Below are positions 52,755-61,061 of a stretch of DNA of 64,000 nt, in pieces. The position numbers and the translations under genes were made by a program. The notes beneath the pieces are model-generated. The model was not told the DNA's origin. It searched no databases and was given only the letters and a program-made list of their open reading frames with translations. Within the stretch, counting starts at the first letter, position 1. Every line of letters begins with the position of its first letter. Source of the DNA: Corticimicrobacter sp040137905 (lineage in GTDB: Bacteria; Pseudomonadota; Gammaproteobacteria; Burkholderiales; Burkholderiaceae_B); assembly GCF_040137905.1 (NCBI RefSeq), contig NZ_JBEFDG010000066.1, positions 1 to 64,000 of the forward strand, read 5' to 3'.

Positions 52755-53318
52755 ATGACGCAAGCCAAGACCGGCGCGCCGCAGCGCCTGATCAAGAAAT
52801 ACCCCAACCGCCGGTTGTACGATACGCAGACCAGTTCCTACATTACGGTTGCCGATGTCAAGCAACTGGTGCTGCAGCACGAGGTGTTCCAGGTGGTCGA
52901 CGCCAAGAGCGGCGAGGATCTGACACGCAGCATCCTGCTGCAGATCATTCTCGAGGAAGAAAGCGGTGGCATGCCGATGTTCTCGTCGGAGATGCTGGCC
53001 CAGATCATCCGCTTCTATGGCAATGCCATGCAGGGCATCATGGGGTCGTATCTCGAAAAGAACATGCAGGCCTTCATCGATATCCAGAATCGCATGGCCG
53101 AGCAGACCAAGGGGCTCTATGGCCCGCAGTTCGGTCCCGAGGCCTGGGCCCAGTTCATGAACCTGCAGACACCGATGATGCAGAACATGATGAACAACTA
53201 CGTCGAGCAGAGCAAGAACATGTTCGTGCAGATGCAGGGGCAGATGCAGGATCAGACCCGCAGTATGTTTACAGGCTTTGGTTTTCCCGGCGGGCGCGGC
53301 CCCGATGGCAAGCAGTAG
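52755..53318 (+). CDS. phaR: polyhydroxyalkanoate synthesis repressor PhaR
   Basis: 187 residues. The N-terminal DNA- and polymer-binding domain begins RLIKKYPNRRLYDTQTSSYI and continues TVADVKQLVLQHEVFQVVDA with GEDLTRSILLQIILEEE, the PHB/PHA accumulation regulator signature. The C-terminal half is rich in Met and Gln and likely helical. PhaR represses phasin and its own gene and is released by binding nascent polymer. Last gene of phaC-phaB-phaR. Confidence 0.97.
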   Translation: MTQAKTGAPQRLIKKYPNRRLYDTQTSSYITVADVKQLVLQHEVFQVVDAKSGEDLTRSILLQIILEEESGGMPMFSSEMLAQIIRFYGNAMQGIMGSYLEKNMQAFIDIQNRMAEQTKGLYGPQFGPEAWAQFMNLQTPMMQNMMNNYVEQSKNMFVQMQGQMQDQTRSMFTGFGFPGGRGPDGKQ

Positions 53319-53370
53319 AGGGTGAAGCGTGTAGTGGATGGCAGGGTGCCGTGCGGCACCGATGCCATGC

Positions 53371-53535
53371 CTACTCCTTGCTGAAGCGGCTGCCGATCAG
53401 CGAGAGGATCGCCAGGATCATGAAAATGAAAAACAGGATCCTGGCCAGTGCGATGGCACCGACCTCGATACCGCTGTATCCGAGTGCGCCGGCGACGACG
53501 GCGATGATGAAAAATACGATCGAATATTTAAGCAT
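53371..53535 (-). CDS. DUF1328 small membrane protein (YtjA-like)
   Basis: 54 residues starting MLKYSIVFFIIAVVAGALGY, the family pattern, with two membrane helices and a short basic end. DUF1328 proteins are of unknown function and often stress-induced. Convergent with phaR. A nested inverted repeat lies just upstream of its start. Confidence 0.92.
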   Translation of the reverse strand: MLKYSIVFFIIAVVAGALGYSGIEVGAIALARILFFIFMILAILSLIGSRFSKE

Positions 53536-53542
53536 TGTCAAA

Positions 53543-53623
53543 ATCCCCTGCGGCCGTATCATTTTGTGACGGAAGGGCAATGTCACATGAACAGTGGCTT
53601 TGGGGGCCATGATACGAGGGGAT
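53543..53623. repeat. nested inverted repeats upstream of the DUF1328 gene
   Basis: Three sets of matching arms lie inside one another: ATCCCC (53543-53548) with GGGGAT (53618-53623); CGTATCAT (53555-53562) with ATGATACG (53609-53616); TGTGAC (53565-53570) with GTCACA (53582-53587). The spacing on the two sides is unequal, so this may be several sites or a long folded leader. It precedes DUF1328 on the minus strand and lies upstream of the BCCT gene on the plus strand. Confidence 0.45.
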
Positions 53624-53723
53624 GCAGGAAAAGATTATTCCGTATGTAATATTTTGTGGGTGATTTTAGGTGGGCCTCTGTAGTAGCATTGTTTTATCTT
53701 GTTGATTTTCAAGGATAACGTGC

Positions 53724-55700
53724 ATGGCCAATGATTCCGCCCGCAGACCGAAAGTTGTGATTAATCCACCTGTTTTCTTCGGCTCGGCCGGCATCATCAT
53801 GGTGATCCTGGCGCTGACGCTGGCCTTCAAGCAAGAGTCGCAACAACTGTTCGCGCAGGTGCAGGACTGGATCGTCATCAATGCCAGCTGGTTCTATATC
53901 CTGGCCGTGGCACTGATCCTGATGGCTGCCATATTCTGCATGGTGAGCCGCTATGGCAACATCAAGCTCGGGCCCGATCACAGCCAGCCCGACTACAGCA
54001 ATGTCACCTGGTTTGCGATGCTGTTCTGCGCCGGTATGGGCATCGGGCTGATGTTCTTCGGCGTGGCCGAGCCGCTGATGCACACCCTGCAGCCCCCCGT
54101 GGGCGATGCCTCCACGGCAGCGGCTGCGCGCGAGGCCATGCAGATCACCTTTTTCCACTGGGGCCTGCATGCCTGGGCGATCTATGCCATGGTGGCGCTG
54201 ATCCTGGCCTTCTTCGCGTTCAGGCATGGCTTGCCGCTGACCCTGCGGTCGGCGCTCTATCCGCTGATCGGCGAGCGGATCTACGGTCCCATCGGCAATG
54301 CCGTCGATATCTTCGCCATCATCGGTACGGTGTTCGGCGTGGCGACTTCTCTGGGCTTTGGCGTGCTGCAGATCAACAGCGGCCTGAACTACCTGTTCGG
54401 CATCCCGGTCGGGGTGCCCGAGCAGGTCATCCTGATCGTGGTCACGACCACGCTGGCCACCCTGTCTGCTGCCAGCGGACTGGATAAGGGTATCCGCCGC
54501 CTGTCCGAGCTGAACATGATCCTGGCGGTTGCACTCATGCTGCTGATCCTGTTCCTGGGGCCGACCGTATTCCTGATCAAGGCCTATGTGCAGGCGACCG
54601 GCACCTACCTGTCGGGCATCGTCAGCAAGACCTTCAATCTGTATGCCTATGAGCCGACCGAGTGGCTGGGGGGCTGGACCCTGTTCTACTGGGGCTGGTG
54701 GCTGTCCTGGTCACCGTTCGTGGGCATGTTCATCGCCCGTGTGTCGCGCGGCCGAACCATTCGCGAATTCATCGCCGGAGTGATCTTCCTGCCGGCCGGT
54801 TTCACGTTCCTGTGGATGACGGTGTTCGGCGAAAGCGCGATCAGCATGTACTTGCAGGACGGCCTGACCAGCCTGGCCGATACCGTGCAGAACGACAATT
54901 CGCTGGCGCTGTTTGCCTTTCTGGAGCAGTTCCCGTTCTCTTCGTTCCTGTCCGGCCTGGCCATCGTCATGGTGGTGATTTTCTTTGTGACCTCGGCAGA
55001 TTCGGGCGCGCTGGTGGTTGATATGCTGGCTTCGGGCGGCAAGGAACATACGCCAATCTGGCAGCGCATCTTCTGGTCAGTGGCGGCCGGCCTGGTGGCA
55101 ATCGTGCTGCTGCTGGCAGATGGTCTGCAGGCGTTGCAGACAGCTACCATTGCCAGTGCGCTGCCGTTCTCGGTCATCCTGCTGGCGTCGGTATGGGGGT
55201 TGCTCAAGGCGCTCAGCCTGGATATCACCAAGCGGGGTACCTACTATCGTACTCACCTCGCGCCGCGCACCGGTGGTTCCAGCGACAACTGGCAGCAGCG
55301 ACTGCGAACCATGATGATGTTTCCTCGGCGGACCCACGTCACCCGTTTCGTGACCGACGTGGTGCAGCCGGCCTGCGAAGCGGTGGCTGCGGAGCTGCGC
55401 GACAGGAATGTTGACGTCAAGGTCGTGCAGGACGACAATGGACGAATCAGGATGGAAGTCCTGCATGGCGATGAAGTCGATTTTGTCTACGAAGTCCGGC
55501 CTCGCGCTTATGTACAGCCTGCGTTCGCCTTCCGCGATACGGAAGATGAGCGCGAAGACCGCAAATACTTCCGTGCCGAGGTTCACCTCCAGGAAGGTGG
55601 GCAGAATTACGACATCATGGGATGGAGCCGCGACGCCATCATCAGCGACATTCTCGACCAATATGAAAAGCACCTGCATTTCCTGCATCTGGTCCGCTGA
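53724..55700 (+). CDS. betT: BCCT-family choline/glycine betaine transporter, BetT type
   Basis: 658 residues; twelve membrane segments followed by a cytoplasmic tail of about 140 residues, as in the long BetT type rather than BetP or CaiT. Family motifs: FAMLFCAGMGIGLMFFGVAE, WTLFYWGWWLSWSPFVGMFI and ARVSRGRTIREFIAGVIFLP; the aromatic Trp box for trimethylammonium substrates is in the WGWWLSWSPF segment. The tail of BetT is known to tune osmotic response. It is a single-gene unit, ended by a hairpin terminator. The precise substrate is not proven. Confidence 0.94.
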   Translation: MANDSARRPKVVINPPVFFGSAGIIMVILALTLAFKQESQQLFAQVQDWIVINASWFYILAVALILMAAIFCMVSRYGNIKLGPDHSQPDYSNVTWFAMLFCAGMGIGLMFFGVAEPLMHTLQPPVGDASTAAAAREAMQITFFHWGLHAWAIYAMVALILAFFAFRHGLPLTLRSALYPLIGERIYGPIGNAVDIFAIIGTVFGVATSLGFGVLQINSGLNYLFGIPVGVPEQVILIVVTTTLATLSAASGLDKGIRRLSELNMILAVALMLLILFLGPTVFLIKAYVQATGTYLSGIVSKTFNLYAYEPTEWLGGWTLFYWGWWLSWSPFVGMFIARVSRGRTIREFIAGVIFLPAGFTFLWMTVFGESAISMYLQDGLTSLADTVQNDNSLALFAFLEQFPFSSFLSGLAIVMVVIFFVTSADSGALVVDMLASGGKEHTPIWQRIFWSVAAGLVAIVLLLADGLQALQTATIASALPFSVILLASVWGLLKALSLDITKRGTYYRTHLAPRTGGSSDNWQQRLRTMMMFPRRTHVTRFVTDVVQPACEAVAAELRDRNVDVKVVQDDNGRIRMEVLHGDEVDFVYEVRPRAYVQPAFAFRDTEDEREDRKYFRAEVHLQEGGQNYDIMGWSRDAIISDILDQYEKHLHFLHLVR

Positions 55701-55711
55701 CACACCTGCTT

Positions 55712-55755
55712 CGCAGCGCCGTTGCCGGGTTGACCCGGCTGGCTGCGGGGCTTTT
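55712..55755 (+). terminator. intrinsic terminator after betT
   Basis: An outer stem CGCAGC / GCTGCG (55712-55717 and 55742-55747) and an inner stem GCCGGG / CCCGGC with a TTGA loop are followed by GGGCTTTT. It lies 11 bases after the betT stop. Confidence 0.65.
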
Positions 55756-55857
55756 CGGTCGTTCTGTCAAAAATATGCGGTATAACTTGATCTCACGCAA
55801 CGACAGGGCAGCCAATTTGCCCTAGTCTCGCGTGACATTATCTACAGGGTATCAGGA

Positions 55858-57057
55858 ATGACTTGGTTTAAACCTTTGGTGCTGGCTGGACGTGAGTTGC
55901 TGCCGGTGGTACAGGGCGGCATGGGCGTAGGCGTATCGGCCCACCGGCTGGCCGGCGCTGTCGCCAGCGAGAATGCGGTCGGCACGATTGCCAGCGTCGA
56001 TCTGCGCCACCATCATCCTGACCTGCTCGAACAGACCGAGAAGTGCAAGGACCGCGAGCTGATCAACCAGGTCAATCGCGTGGCACTGGATCGCGAGATC
56101 AAGGCTGCCCAGACGCAGGCCAAGGGGCGCGGCATGATTGCGGTCAACGTCATGAAGGCAGTGCGTGATCACGTCGAATTGGTGCGCCAGGCGTGCGAAA
56201 GCGGTGCCGATGCCATCGTCATGGGTGCCGGTCTGCCGACCGATCTGCCCGAGATGACCGAGGATTATCCCAAGGTCAACCTGATTCCCATCCTGTCCGA
56301 GGTGCGCGGTGTCGGCATCGTGCTCAAGCGCTGGATGAAGAAGGGTCGCAATGCGGCCGCCATGGTCATCGAGCATCCCGGCTTCGCTGCGGGCCACCTG
56401 GGTGCAGCCAAGATCGAAGAATTGCGCAATGACCGCTTCGATTTTGCCCGCGTGCTGCAAGGCTGCCACGACCTGTTCCGCGAACTGGGTCTGGGCCGAG
56501 ATGCGCCGCGCCTGATCGTGGCCGGCGGTATCGATTCGCACGACAAGGTCAAGCACTGGCTCAACAATGGTGCCGATGCGGTGCAACTGGGTACTGCCTT
56601 TGCCGTGACCGAAGAGAGCGACGCGCACGTCAATTTCAAGAAGGTGTTGATCGGTGCCGAACAGGGCGATCTGCGCGAGTTCGTCAGCGTGGCTGGTCTG
56701 CCGGCGCGCGCCGTGGGCACACCCTGGCTCAACCGCTACCTGCGCAGCGAAAGCACGCTGCAGGCCAATGCCAAGTCCGATCCGCGCCGTTGCTCGCAGC
56801 GCATGGACTGCCTGACGCACTGCGGCCTGCGTGATGGTATCGAAAAGATCGGCCAGTTCTGCATTGACCTCAAGCTGGCCGCAGCACTGCGCGGCGAGGT
56901 CGATCGTGGCCTGTTCTTCCGGGGGGCGGGCAAGCTGCCGTTCGGCGACCAGATCCGCACGGTGCGCGAATTGATCGATTATCTGCTGACCGGCAACCGC
57001 CCGGCCCAGGAACAGAAAATCTCCTTCTTCGAAAAGCCGGTCGCTGCGCTGGCCTGA
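55858..57057 (+). CDS. nitronate monooxygenase-like flavoprotein with four-cysteine motif
   Basis: 399 residues, longer than the usual 320-360. The TIM-barrel start PVVQGGMGVGVSAHRLAGAV, the ADAIVMGAGLPTD block, RLIVAGGIDSHDKVKHWL and GADAVQLGTAFAVTEESDAH are the FMN-binding blocks of the 2-nitropropane dioxygenase/NMO family. Near the C-terminus Cys312, Cys318, Cys322 and Cys335 form C-x5-C-x3-C-x12-C in RRCSQRMDCLTHCGL and the following helix, unusual for plain nitronate monooxygenase and reminiscent of an Fe-S site. The true substrate is uncertain; nitronate oxidation is only the family name. Confidence 0.85.
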   Translation: MTWFKPLVLAGRELLPVVQGGMGVGVSAHRLAGAVASENAVGTIASVDLRHHHPDLLEQTEKCKDRELINQVNRVALDREIKAAQTQAKGRGMIAVNVMKAVRDHVELVRQACESGADAIVMGAGLPTDLPEMTEDYPKVNLIPILSEVRGVGIVLKRWMKKGRNAAAMVIEHPGFAAGHLGAAKIEELRNDRFDFARVLQGCHDLFRELGLGRDAPRLIVAGGIDSHDKVKHWLNNGADAVQLGTAFAVTEESDAHVNFKKVLIGAEQGDLREFVSVAGLPARAVGTPWLNRYLRSESTLQANAKSDPRRCSQRMDCLTHCGLRDGIEKIGQFCIDLKLAAALRGEVDRGLFFRGAGKLPFGDQIRTVRELIDYLLTGNRPAQEQKISFFEKPVAALA

Positions 57058-57110
57058 GCACTCGATATGAAACGCCCTGAGGCTGCAGGGCGTGTGCTGG
57101 ATCCACTATA

Positions 57111-57146
57111 AAAATGCCTGCTTCCGGAAGGAAGCAGGCATTTTTT
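57111..57146. terminator. bidirectional intrinsic terminator between the flavoprotein gene and hemN
   Basis: AAAATGCCTGCTTCC (57111-57125) pairs with GGAAGCAGGCATTTT (57130-57144) around GGAA; T runs follow on both strands. It serves two convergent genes. Confidence 0.88.
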
Positions 57147-57208
57147 GTCGTCGGGCCCCAGTCCCAGGGCAAAAGCGCCGCCTTGGCAGGCAACGCTGGA
57201 ACTGCAGA

Positions 57209-58630
57209 TCAGACAATCCGCGAAAAGCTCGCCAGTCGTCCGCTGGCGCGGATATGGTAATCGAAGGTCATGGCGATGGCCCGGATGAAGAACCAGCCTG
57301 TGGGCGTCACCTGGATGCCCTGGGGCGTGCGTTCCAGCAGGCCGTGCTCTTCGAAGGCATCGAGTTCCGACAGCTCGGTGGCGAAGTAGTACTGGGGATT
57401 GATGCCCAGGTGGCAACTGGTGAGCTCGTAATCGAGGCGGCCCTGGCACATCAGTTCCATGATGACGGCGCGTCGGATCAGGTCGTCGCGCGTCAGCTTG
57501 AGGCCGCGTTCGATGGCGAACTGGCGCTGCGAAATACGGGCATAGTATTCGTCGAGCGTCTTGACGTTCTGGCTGTAGGTCGGGCCGATGCGGCCGATGG
57601 CCGAGACGCCGAGTGCGATGATGTCGCAGTCGGGGTGTGTGCTGTAGCCCTGGAAGTTGCGCTGCAGCCGGCCTGCTTGGCGCGCCTTGGCCAGAGTGTC
57701 ATCGGGCAGGGCGAAGTGATCCATGCCGATGTAGACATAGCCTTCGTCGAGAAAGTCATTGATGGCGCTCTGCAGCAGCGTCAGTCGGGTCGGTGCCGAC
57801 GGCAGGTCGTCTTCGCTGATGCGGCGCTGGGGCTTGAAGCGGGTTGGCAGGTGCGCATAGGCGTACAGGGCGATCCGGTCGGGACGCAGTGCACGCACGC
57901 GTTCCAGCGTGGTGGCAAAGGACTCTGCGGTCTGGAAGGGCAGGCCGTAGATCAGGTCCATATTGATGGACGTGTAGCCCAGTTCGCGGGCCCCTTCCAT
58001 CAGGTCGCGTACCGATTCGTAGCTCTGGATGCGGTGGACAGCCTTCTGGACGGTTTCGTCGAAATCCTGAACGCCGAAGCTGAGGCGATTGAACCCCATG
58101 GCCTGCAGGCTGGCGAGGCGTTCGCGGTTGGCCGTGCGGGGATCGACCTCGATGGAGATCTCGGCATCCGAGGTGATGCTGAAGGCATGGCGCAGGCTGG
58201 CCATCAGCCGTTCGAGTTCGGCATCGCTCAGGAAAGTCGGTGTGCCGCCGCCGAAGTGGATCTGGGATACCGGCTGGCCTCGTCCAAGCGCCTGCACATG
58301 CATGTCGAGTTCGGTCTCGAGTGCATCGAGGTAGGGCATGGCCCGCTCATGGTGCTTGGTGATGATCTTGTTACAGGCGCAGTAGTAGCACAACGACTCA
58401 CAGAACGGAATGTGCAGATAGACCGAGAAGGGTGCTCGCTTGCCGATGTCGGTACCGATGACCCGATGCTGGAGTGCCTGCGAATATTGCAGCGGTCCGA
58501 ATCTTTCATTGAAACGGTCTGCTGTGGGGTACGAGGTATAACGTGGCCCGCTGGTATCCAGTTTTGCCCTGAGCGCGTCAGAGAAAACCGGACGGATGAT
58601 AGACGAAGTCGTGGGCGTGTTGGTGTGCAT
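57209..58630 (-). CDS. hemN: oxygen-independent coproporphyrinogen III oxidase (HemN)
   Basis: 473 residues from the ATG at 58630; an in-frame ATG at 58660 is possible but would put the start very near the FNR-type box. The radical SAM motif is PFCESLCYYCACNKI: CX3CX2C at Cys77, 81 and 84 with the extra Cys86 typical of true HemN. FGGGTPTFLS and the MGFNRLSFGVQDFDETVQKA block follow. It makes protoporphyrinogen IX precursors without oxygen. Length and start (SGPRYTSYPTADRF) are as in proteobacterial HemN. Confidence 0.97.
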   Translation of the reverse strand: MHTNTPTTSSIIRPVFSDALRAKLDTSGPRYTSYPTADRFNERFGPLQYSQALQHRVIGTDIGKRAPFSVYLHIPFCESLCYYCACNKIITKHHERAMPYLDALETELDMHVQALGRGQPVSQIHFGGGTPTFLSDAELERLMASLRHAFSITSDAEISIEVDPRTANRERLASLQAMGFNRLSFGVQDFDETVQKAVHRIQSYESVRDLMEGARELGYTSINMDLIYGLPFQTAESFATTLERVRALRPDRIALYAYAHLPTRFKPQRRISEDDLPSAPTRLTLLQSAINDFLDEGYVYIGMDHFALPDDTLAKARQAGRLQRNFQGYSTHPDCDIIALGVSAIGRIGPTYSQNVKTLDEYYARISQRQFAIERGLKLTRDDLIRRAVIMELMCQGRLDYELTSCHLGINPQYYFATELSELDAFEEHGLLERTPQGIQVTPTGWFFIRAIAMTFDYHIRASGRLASFSRIV

Positions 58631-58664
58631 GGACAGATTGTGCGATGGGCGTATGCCCATCGCT

Positions 58665-58678
58665 TTGATTTGCCTCAA
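58665..58678 (-). promoter_or_regulatory. FNR/ANR-type box upstream of hemN
   Basis: TTGAT-TTGC-CTCAA on the plus strand matches TTGAT-N4-ATCAA at 9 of 10 fixed positions. It is 34 bases upstream of the hemN start. Anaerobic activation of hemN by FNR-type regulators is established in other proteobacteria. Confidence 0.65.
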
Positions 58679-58757
58679 AGTGGCGGACGATGACCCGCCG
58701 GCACCAAGGGTTTCCACCGATTGGGGGGCCGGCGGCGGTTCGCTGCCGAGGCCCGCT

Positions 58758-60938
58758 TCAGTGCTGTGCCGCAGCCTTGAATTCCTGGCGGAAGCGATGC
58801 AGCAGTGGCTCGGTATAGCCGTTGGGTTGGCGCAGTCCTTCGAAGACCAGTGCTGTGGCTGCACGGAAGGCGAATGAGGTCTCGAAACGCCCATGCATCG
58901 GTGCGTAGGCGGGATCGCCGGCATTCTGTCCGTCGACGATGCTGGCCATGCGCCGGAAGGTTTCCTCGACCTGCGTGCGGGTTACGATGCCATGCAGCAG
59001 CCAGTTGGCGATATGCTGGCTGGAAATGCGCAGCGTGGCCCGGTCTTCCATCAGGCCGACATTGTGGATGTCGGGCACCTTGGAGCAGCCGACGCCCTGT
59101 TCGACCCAGCGCACCACATAGCCCAGGATGCCCTGGACGTTGTTGTCCAGTTCCTGCTGGATGTTTTCGGCAGACCACGGATGGTCGGCCGGCACCGGGA
59201 TGGTCAGGAGGTCGCGCAGCAGTTCGTCGCGGACCGAGGCCAGGCGGATCTGTTCCAGTTCCTGCTGGATCGAGGCCACGCTGACCCGATGGTAATGCAG
59301 GGCGTGCAGGGTGGCAGCCGTGGGCGAGGGTACCCAGGCTGTATTGGCACCTGCCTTGGGATGGGCGATCTTCTGCTCCAGCATCGCCGCCATCAGGTCG
59401 GGCATGGCCCACATGCCTTTGCCGATCTGGGCGCGGCCGCGCAGGCCGGTGTCGAGACCGGTCAGTACGTTGCTGCGCTCATAGGCCAGGATCCAGGGGG
59501 TGCTCTTGATGTCGCCCTTGCGGTAGACCGCACCGGCGCGCATCACGCTGTGGATTTCGTCGCCGGTACGATCAAGAAAGCCCGTATTGATGAAGGCCAC
59601 GCGTGCGGCGGCGGCCTGGATGCAGGCCTTGAGGTTGACGCTGGTGCGGCGCTCCTCGTCCATGATGCCCATCTTGAGCGTGTGGCGCGGCAGCTTCAGC
59701 AGGTCCTCGACGCGGGCGAACAGGGTGTCGGCAAAGGCCACCTCGTCGGGTCCGTGCATCTTGGGCTTGACGATGTAGACAGAGCCGACGCGCGAGTTGC
59801 CCTTGCGCGGCAGGTCGTGCAGTGCGCACAGGCTGGTGAGCACGCCGTCGAGGATGCCTTCCGGGATCTCGTTGCCGTCTCGGTCGAGGATGGCCGGGTT
59901 GGTCATCAGGTGGCCGACGTTGCGGATGAACAGCAGCGCACGGCCGTGCAGTGTCAGGGTCGAGCCATCGGGCGCGGTATAGCTGCGGTCGGGATTCAGG
60001 CGGCGGGTGAAGGTCTTGCCGTTCTTGGCGACTTCTTCGGTCAGGTCGCCGCGCATCAGGCCGAGCCAGTTGCGGTAGATCTCGGTCTTGTCCTCGGCAT
60101 CGACGGCGGCAACCGAGTCCTCGCAATCCATGATGGTGCTCAGCGCGGCCTCGACCAGGACATCCTTGACATGGGCCGGATCGGTCTTGCCGATGGGGTG
60201 GCTGGCGTCGATCTGGATTTCGAGATGCAGGCCGTTATGGCGCAGCAGGATGGCCTGCGGGGCTGAACTGTCGCCCTGGTAGCCGCGAAACTGGTCGGGC
60301 TGCTTCAGTCCGGTCGTGCCGTTCGCCAGGGAAATTCTGAGGGCGCCGTTTTCGATGGTGTAGCCGGTGGCGTCGGCATGCGATCCCTGTGCCAGTGGGG
60401 CCGCTTCGTCGAGCGCGGCCCGGGCGTAGGCGATCACTGCTGCTCCCCGCTTGGGGTTGTAGCCGCTGCCGGCTTCCTGGCCGTTGTCGGTGGGAATGAC
60501 GTCGGTGCCGTAGAGCGCATCGTACAGGCTGCCCCAGCGTGCGTTGGCGGCATTCAGCGCATAGCGCTTGTTGGAAATGGGCACGACCAGTTGCGGACCT
60601 GCCTGTTGCGAGATCTCGGGGTCGACCTGGTCGCTGCCGGCCTTGACCTGTCCGGGTTCGGGAGCCAGATAGCCGATGCCTTCCAGGAATGTCCGGTATG
60701 CGGCGATATCCTGGATCGGGCCGGGGTGAGCGGTATGCCAGGTGTCCAGTTCGGCCTGGAGCTGGTCGCGGCGGGCCAGCAGCTCGCGGTTGCGCGGTGC
60801 GAGCTCGTGGACCAGCGCCGAGAAACCCTGCCAGAAACTGTCGCTGTCGAGGCCGGTGCCCGGCAGTGCCTCGTCCTGCACGAAGCGGTCGAGGATCTCG
60901 GCGACCTGGAGGCCGTGGCGGGAGGTGCGGGTAGTCAT
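58758..60938 (-). CDS. glcB: malate synthase G
   Basis: 726 residues from the ATG at 60938, the size of the single-polypeptide G form. Visible blocks: VVPISNKRYALNAANARWGS near the N-terminus, ATIMDCEDSVAAVDAEDK-like STIMDCEDSVAAVDAEDKTE, SVYIVKPKMHGPDEVAF (Mg and glyoxylate region), KMGIMDEERRTSVNLKACI and the catalytic-loop end DFATNAY-type region replaced by PNGYTEPLLHRFRQEF at the C-terminus. It condenses glyoxylate and acetyl-CoA. Isocitrate lyase is not in the window. A LysR gene is divergent. Confidence 0.96.
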   Translation of the reverse strand: MTTRTSRHGLQVAEILDRFVQDEALPGTGLDSDSFWQGFSALVHELAPRNRELLARRDQLQAELDTWHTAHPGPIQDIAAYRTFLEGIGYLAPEPGQVKAGSDQVDPEISQQAGPQLVVPISNKRYALNAANARWGSLYDALYGTDVIPTDNGQEAGSGYNPKRGAAVIAYARAALDEAAPLAQGSHADATGYTIENGALRISLANGTTGLKQPDQFRGYQGDSSAPQAILLRHNGLHLEIQIDASHPIGKTDPAHVKDVLVEAALSTIMDCEDSVAAVDAEDKTEIYRNWLGLMRGDLTEEVAKNGKTFTRRLNPDRSYTAPDGSTLTLHGRALLFIRNVGHLMTNPAILDRDGNEIPEGILDGVLTSLCALHDLPRKGNSRVGSVYIVKPKMHGPDEVAFADTLFARVEDLLKLPRHTLKMGIMDEERRTSVNLKACIQAAAARVAFINTGFLDRTGDEIHSVMRAGAVYRKGDIKSTPWILAYERSNVLTGLDTGLRGRAQIGKGMWAMPDLMAAMLEQKIAHPKAGANTAWVPSPTAATLHALHYHRVSVASIQQELEQIRLASVRDELLRDLLTIPVPADHPWSAENIQQELDNNVQGILGYVVRWVEQGVGCSKVPDIHNVGLMEDRATLRISSQHIANWLLHGIVTRTQVEETFRRMASIVDGQNAGDPAYAPMHGRFETSFAFRAATALVFEGLRQPNGYTEPLLHRFRQEFKAAAQH

Positions 60939-61020
60939 TTTGTTTGTCTCCTGTGGCGCGTGGATGGAATGCTGCAAGATAGCAACCAGTGTATGGACTG
61001 GCGGCATAAATAAAAAGGAT

Positions 61021-61051
61021 GTAAAAGTAGATTTATTTTTTACTTAAAGTA
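61021..61051. promoter_or_regulatory. candidate LysR operator between glcB and the regulator gene
   Basis: GTAAAA (61021-61026) and TTTTAC (61038-61043) form an inverted repeat with an 11-base spacer, overlapping TACTT-A-AAGTA (61041-61051), a perfect palindrome around a central A. LysR-type sites are commonly T-N11-A. The array ends 10 bases before the regulator start, so autorepression is plausible. Confidence 0.45.
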
Positions 61052-61061
61052 TAAGGTTGGC

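Noticed and set aside
53345..53360. GGTGCC/GGCACC hairpin after phaR as a terminator
   Set aside because: The stem is only six bases and no T run follows on either strand.
53565..53587. TGTGAC and GTCACA as a CRP site
   Set aside because: The half-sites are 11 bases apart, not the 4-6 expected for CRP-type binding.
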